Part shown: piece by piece, positions 61,654 through 64,000 of the stretch
Numbering within the stretch: the stretch's first letter is position 1
Layout: each line of letters starts with the position of its first letter
Origin: Cokeromyces recurvatus
Lineage: Eukaryota; Mucoromycota; Mucoromycetes; Mucorales; Mucoraceae
DNA length: 64,000 bases
Direction of reading: 5' to 3'
Assembly (NCBI RefSeq): GCF_025118155.1
Contig: NW_026251395.1
Location: forward strand, 434,001-498,000
Translations under genes and position numbers: made by a program
The notes under the pieces: generated by a model
Told to the model about the DNA's origin: nothing
The model's database searches: none
What the model saw: only the letters and a program-made list of their open reading frames with translations

Positions 61654-63711
61654 ATGTCAATTCCAAGAAGACATAGAGCATCTATTTCGAATATTTTTAT
61701 CCCAATGCCTCCGCCAGAAACTCACTCACCTATACATATTGTACCCTCTCCAACCATAACTGACACTAACGTCAATACTTCAACAAATACTGATACAAAT
61801 AACACAGCTCAACAAAATTGCCTAACTGTCAGTCCAATTACTATCAATAGGTCTAGTGCGGATCATGATAGACATAGTTCGCAAGTTCAACTCTTTTCTT
61901 CTAGTGCACCTTCAATGGGGTCATTTTTGACAGCGACTCGCTTTGCTACTGCTGAACGAGCGTCCAATAGTACGAGTAATGCAAGAAGAGAAAGTGTCCC
62001 TAATTCTTCAGTAATATCATCATCATCTTCTTCTTCTTCTTCAAATTCCTCTATATTGACTATAGAATTTGAAGGCGGTAACAATATCATTTTACGTCCA
62101 AATCGTATTTATCGTGGTAAAGTCATTATGAAACTAGCTGAACCTATGCATATTACAAGAATCAGAGTTAAGGTATGACCATAATGATGTAAATATGTAC
62201 AACAATGAACCTTAATAATAAATGTCGAGTTTTTTTTTTTTTTTTTTGTTTTCTATTTAACACAAGTAGTTTCGTGCAGAAGAATCAGCTATGGTTAAAA
62301 TAGATGAAGGCGGGGCTGATGGAAGAGGAGAATGGATCCATGAAATGATTACTACCTTTTTTGAAACCGAATGGAAATTATATGGTCAAGAATCATCTCG
62401 TAAATATAAAGTTATAATATATCATCTGCATTATTATTATTATTAAAATAATAGTGTAATAGCCTATTCTCAGTCAGCTTGGGAAGAAATTGAAGCCGGT
62501 AATTATGAATATCCATTTGCTTTAAAGGTAATAAATAAGAGACGTAAATTCCATATCAAAAAAAAAAAAATTAAAACGGAAAACTTTATATGGGATATAG
62601 TTTCCAAATGTAAACTATCCTCCTTCTATGGAAGAGCCAGCTGGTTTTGGCATTCGATTTATATGGACTGCACAAGCAGATGGACCTGCTCTTCAATCTG
62701 GATTAAAGAGTAGAGAATTCATTACATCTTATAGACCTATTATAGTTTCATTAGCAGGTAAATTATATAAATATACAAGTATGCTTACTAAAAAAGAAAA
62801 AAAAAACTTGATCATTAATACGTACTTAATAGAGAAAGAATGGGTTTATAAAACCACTTTAATGAAAGATAAAAAACAAGCCTTGGCTGAAGTTCAAGCA
62901 AAAATTGATAAGCAAACTTACTGTCCAGGTAAAATTTTACTTTAATTTGTTTATAGTATACACTAAAACGTCATTGTGCTTATATATATGTATATACATG
63001 TTAGACGAAGTCTTTAAAATGATACTCAATATGACAGTATTACATTCTGATTCAAAAATTACAAATATCTCATATCGATTCCGTAAACATCATGAAGGCA
63101 AGATGCTAATTCAACAAGGCACAGCTTACAAGGAACATGTCCGAATAGTTCTTCAAGACACACTTCAACTTACATCCTCTACTTCAACACAAATATCGGA
63201 ATCACTTAAATTTAAAATCCCTACTCGACTTGTATCGCCCTCCTTTATCTCTCGTCATACTCGTGTTTATTATGATCTTCATTTTCAAGTTACAATTGAA
63301 CAAGGCCATATCTTCAAGACAAGCCATATCACAGAATTTACTGTTCCAATCGTGATTGCTAACTTGCCCAATATGCAAATTGCGCGAATTCCAGATTTGA
63401 CATCTATTATTAATTATCGTAACTCTTATGAATCTCCCTTGTTTTTCGATCCTTCATTAAATGAACCACCTAGACCTCAAGCATTTCCTAGTGAATTGAT
63501 TGGCCCCTTGACAGCTGCTCTTATGACGCCTAATAGTGAAGATCAGCCTCCAAGCTATTTTAGTTTGCCCGAGTTACCTCCACAATTTGAACTTCGAAAG
63601 GAAAGAAAGGAGCGTACGGTGTTTATGTCAAGACCAGCACGAGGTGCTTATAATGGGAATGAACTTGGTGAAGCTACTATCATTCCCGGATTATATGATG
63701 AAGATTGGTAA
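61654..63711 (+). CDS. Alpha-arrestin (ART family)
   Basis: A five-exon gene for about 590 residues. Alpha-arrestins link membrane transporters to the Rsp5/NEDD4 ubiquitin ligase for endocytosis. The first 130 residues are Ser/Thr-rich and disordered, with a Ser run near residues 122-130. The arrestin-N fold starts SILTIEFEGGNNIILRPNR and continues YRGKVIMKL and ITRIRVK. The third exon begins PYSQSAWEEIEAGNYEYPFAL, and FGIRFIWTAQADG closes the N domain. The arrestin-C half has HSDSKITNISYRFRKHHEGK. Near the C-terminus, EDQPPSYFSLPELPPQF contains a PPSY (PPxY) motif, the usual ligase-binding site. The region around EPPRPQAFP may add weaker proline sites. Confidence 0.9.
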
Positions 63712-63927
63712 ACATATCATCTTCATATTCTTTTATATATATATGTATATAATTTACTATATTTATACGTATATGAAAGGAAAAAAAAAAGTGTATATAA
63801 TAAAAAATGCTCTTTGTCTTTTTTATTTATTTATTTTTTTTTTTTAATAAAGAAAAAAAATATATATATTACAAAACATAATCATATATATACACACACA
63901 CAATGTTTCATACATACTACTATCAAT
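63712..63927. other. 3' region of the alpha-arrestin gene
   Basis: AT-rich with TA/CA runs near 63860-63902. It probably holds the 3' ends of two converging transcripts. No gene recognised. Confidence 0.35.
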
Positions 63928-64000
63928 CTAACTCCAACCCCAAACTTCCTTTACCCATTGACCCAGGTCCATTTGAACATTTTCCCATTTTAATATAAAT
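63928..64000 (-). CDS. Possible 3' end of a minus-strand gene (partial)
   Basis: An open frame enters from the window edge and ends at a TAG (63928-63930). Its last residues read WENVQMDLGQWVKEVWGWS, with four Trp in about 20 residues and no low-complexity bias, unlike nearby noncoding sequence. It may be the last exon of a gene that lies mainly outside the window. No family was recognised. Confidence 0.35.
   Translation of the reverse strand, partial: FILKWENVQMDLGQWVKEVWGWS

Overview
The window looks like nuclear DNA of a filamentous, early-diverging fungus, most likely Mucoromycota (Mucorales-like). The evidence is a very AT-rich sequence with long homopolymers and microsatellites, many short GT-AG introns, a fungal P-type H+-ATPase, a class IV-type chitin synthase, a perilipin-type lipid-droplet protein, a DH-PH RhoGEF, an alpha-arrestin with a PPxY motif, and LINE 3' fragments of a type I associate with Mucorales. 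The species is not determined.

Layout. 0.4-4.4 kb: a monocarboxylate-permease-like MFS transporter, a small KPWE-motif (PEX39/PEX14-like) protein, and a small membrane protein convergent with it. 4.4-11.7 kb: gene-poor, with one single-exon Myb/SANT-like gene and a dead Tc1/IS630-type transposase. 11.7-15.7 kb: glutathione peroxidase, convergent with a C2-domain class-3 (DAG-type) lipase. 15.8-20.3 kb: a TA-flanked element of 4.49 kb bounded by two almost identical 1.05-kb inverted arms. Its interior carries an intact two-exon gene for an RRM-like plus coiled-coil protein and a second, nested repeat pair. It is followed by a 5'-truncated LINE. 23.2-30.2 kb: RhoGEF, the mitochondrial cysteine desulfurase NFS1, and a C2H2 transcription factor. 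31.8-34.0 kb: ATP synthase gamma and COX20 in a head-to-head pair. 34.2-48.2 kb: perilipin, an MCH1-like transporter, PMA1 H+-ATPase and chitin synthase, all on the minus strand. 48.2-52.9 kb: gene-poor, with LINE remnants and a short inverted duplication. 52.9-63.7 kb: a compact block with an atypical SDR, CSTF1, an RCC1-like protein, MDP1-type phosphatase, alpha-SNAP and alpha-arrestin. The last 70 bases may hold the 3' end of another minus-strand gene.

Most genes are ordinary housekeeping genes in no particular pathway order. Two head-to-head pairs (ATP3/COX20 and RCC1/MDP1) share short intergenic regions. The part most likely to be new is the palindromic mobile element at 15841-20328. Its arms carry the same frameshifted transposase tail, so it must be moved by a transposase supplied elsewhere, while its cargo gene is intact. 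It ends 144 bases upstream of the lipase start codon. A second unusual point is in the first MFS gene: its reading frame closes only if a 2-nucleotide micro-exon is spliced in.

Exon boundaries were placed by hand from GT/AG sites, frame and family similarity. Coordinates given per exon had their phases checked; spans without exon lists are approximate inside but have checked start and stop codons.
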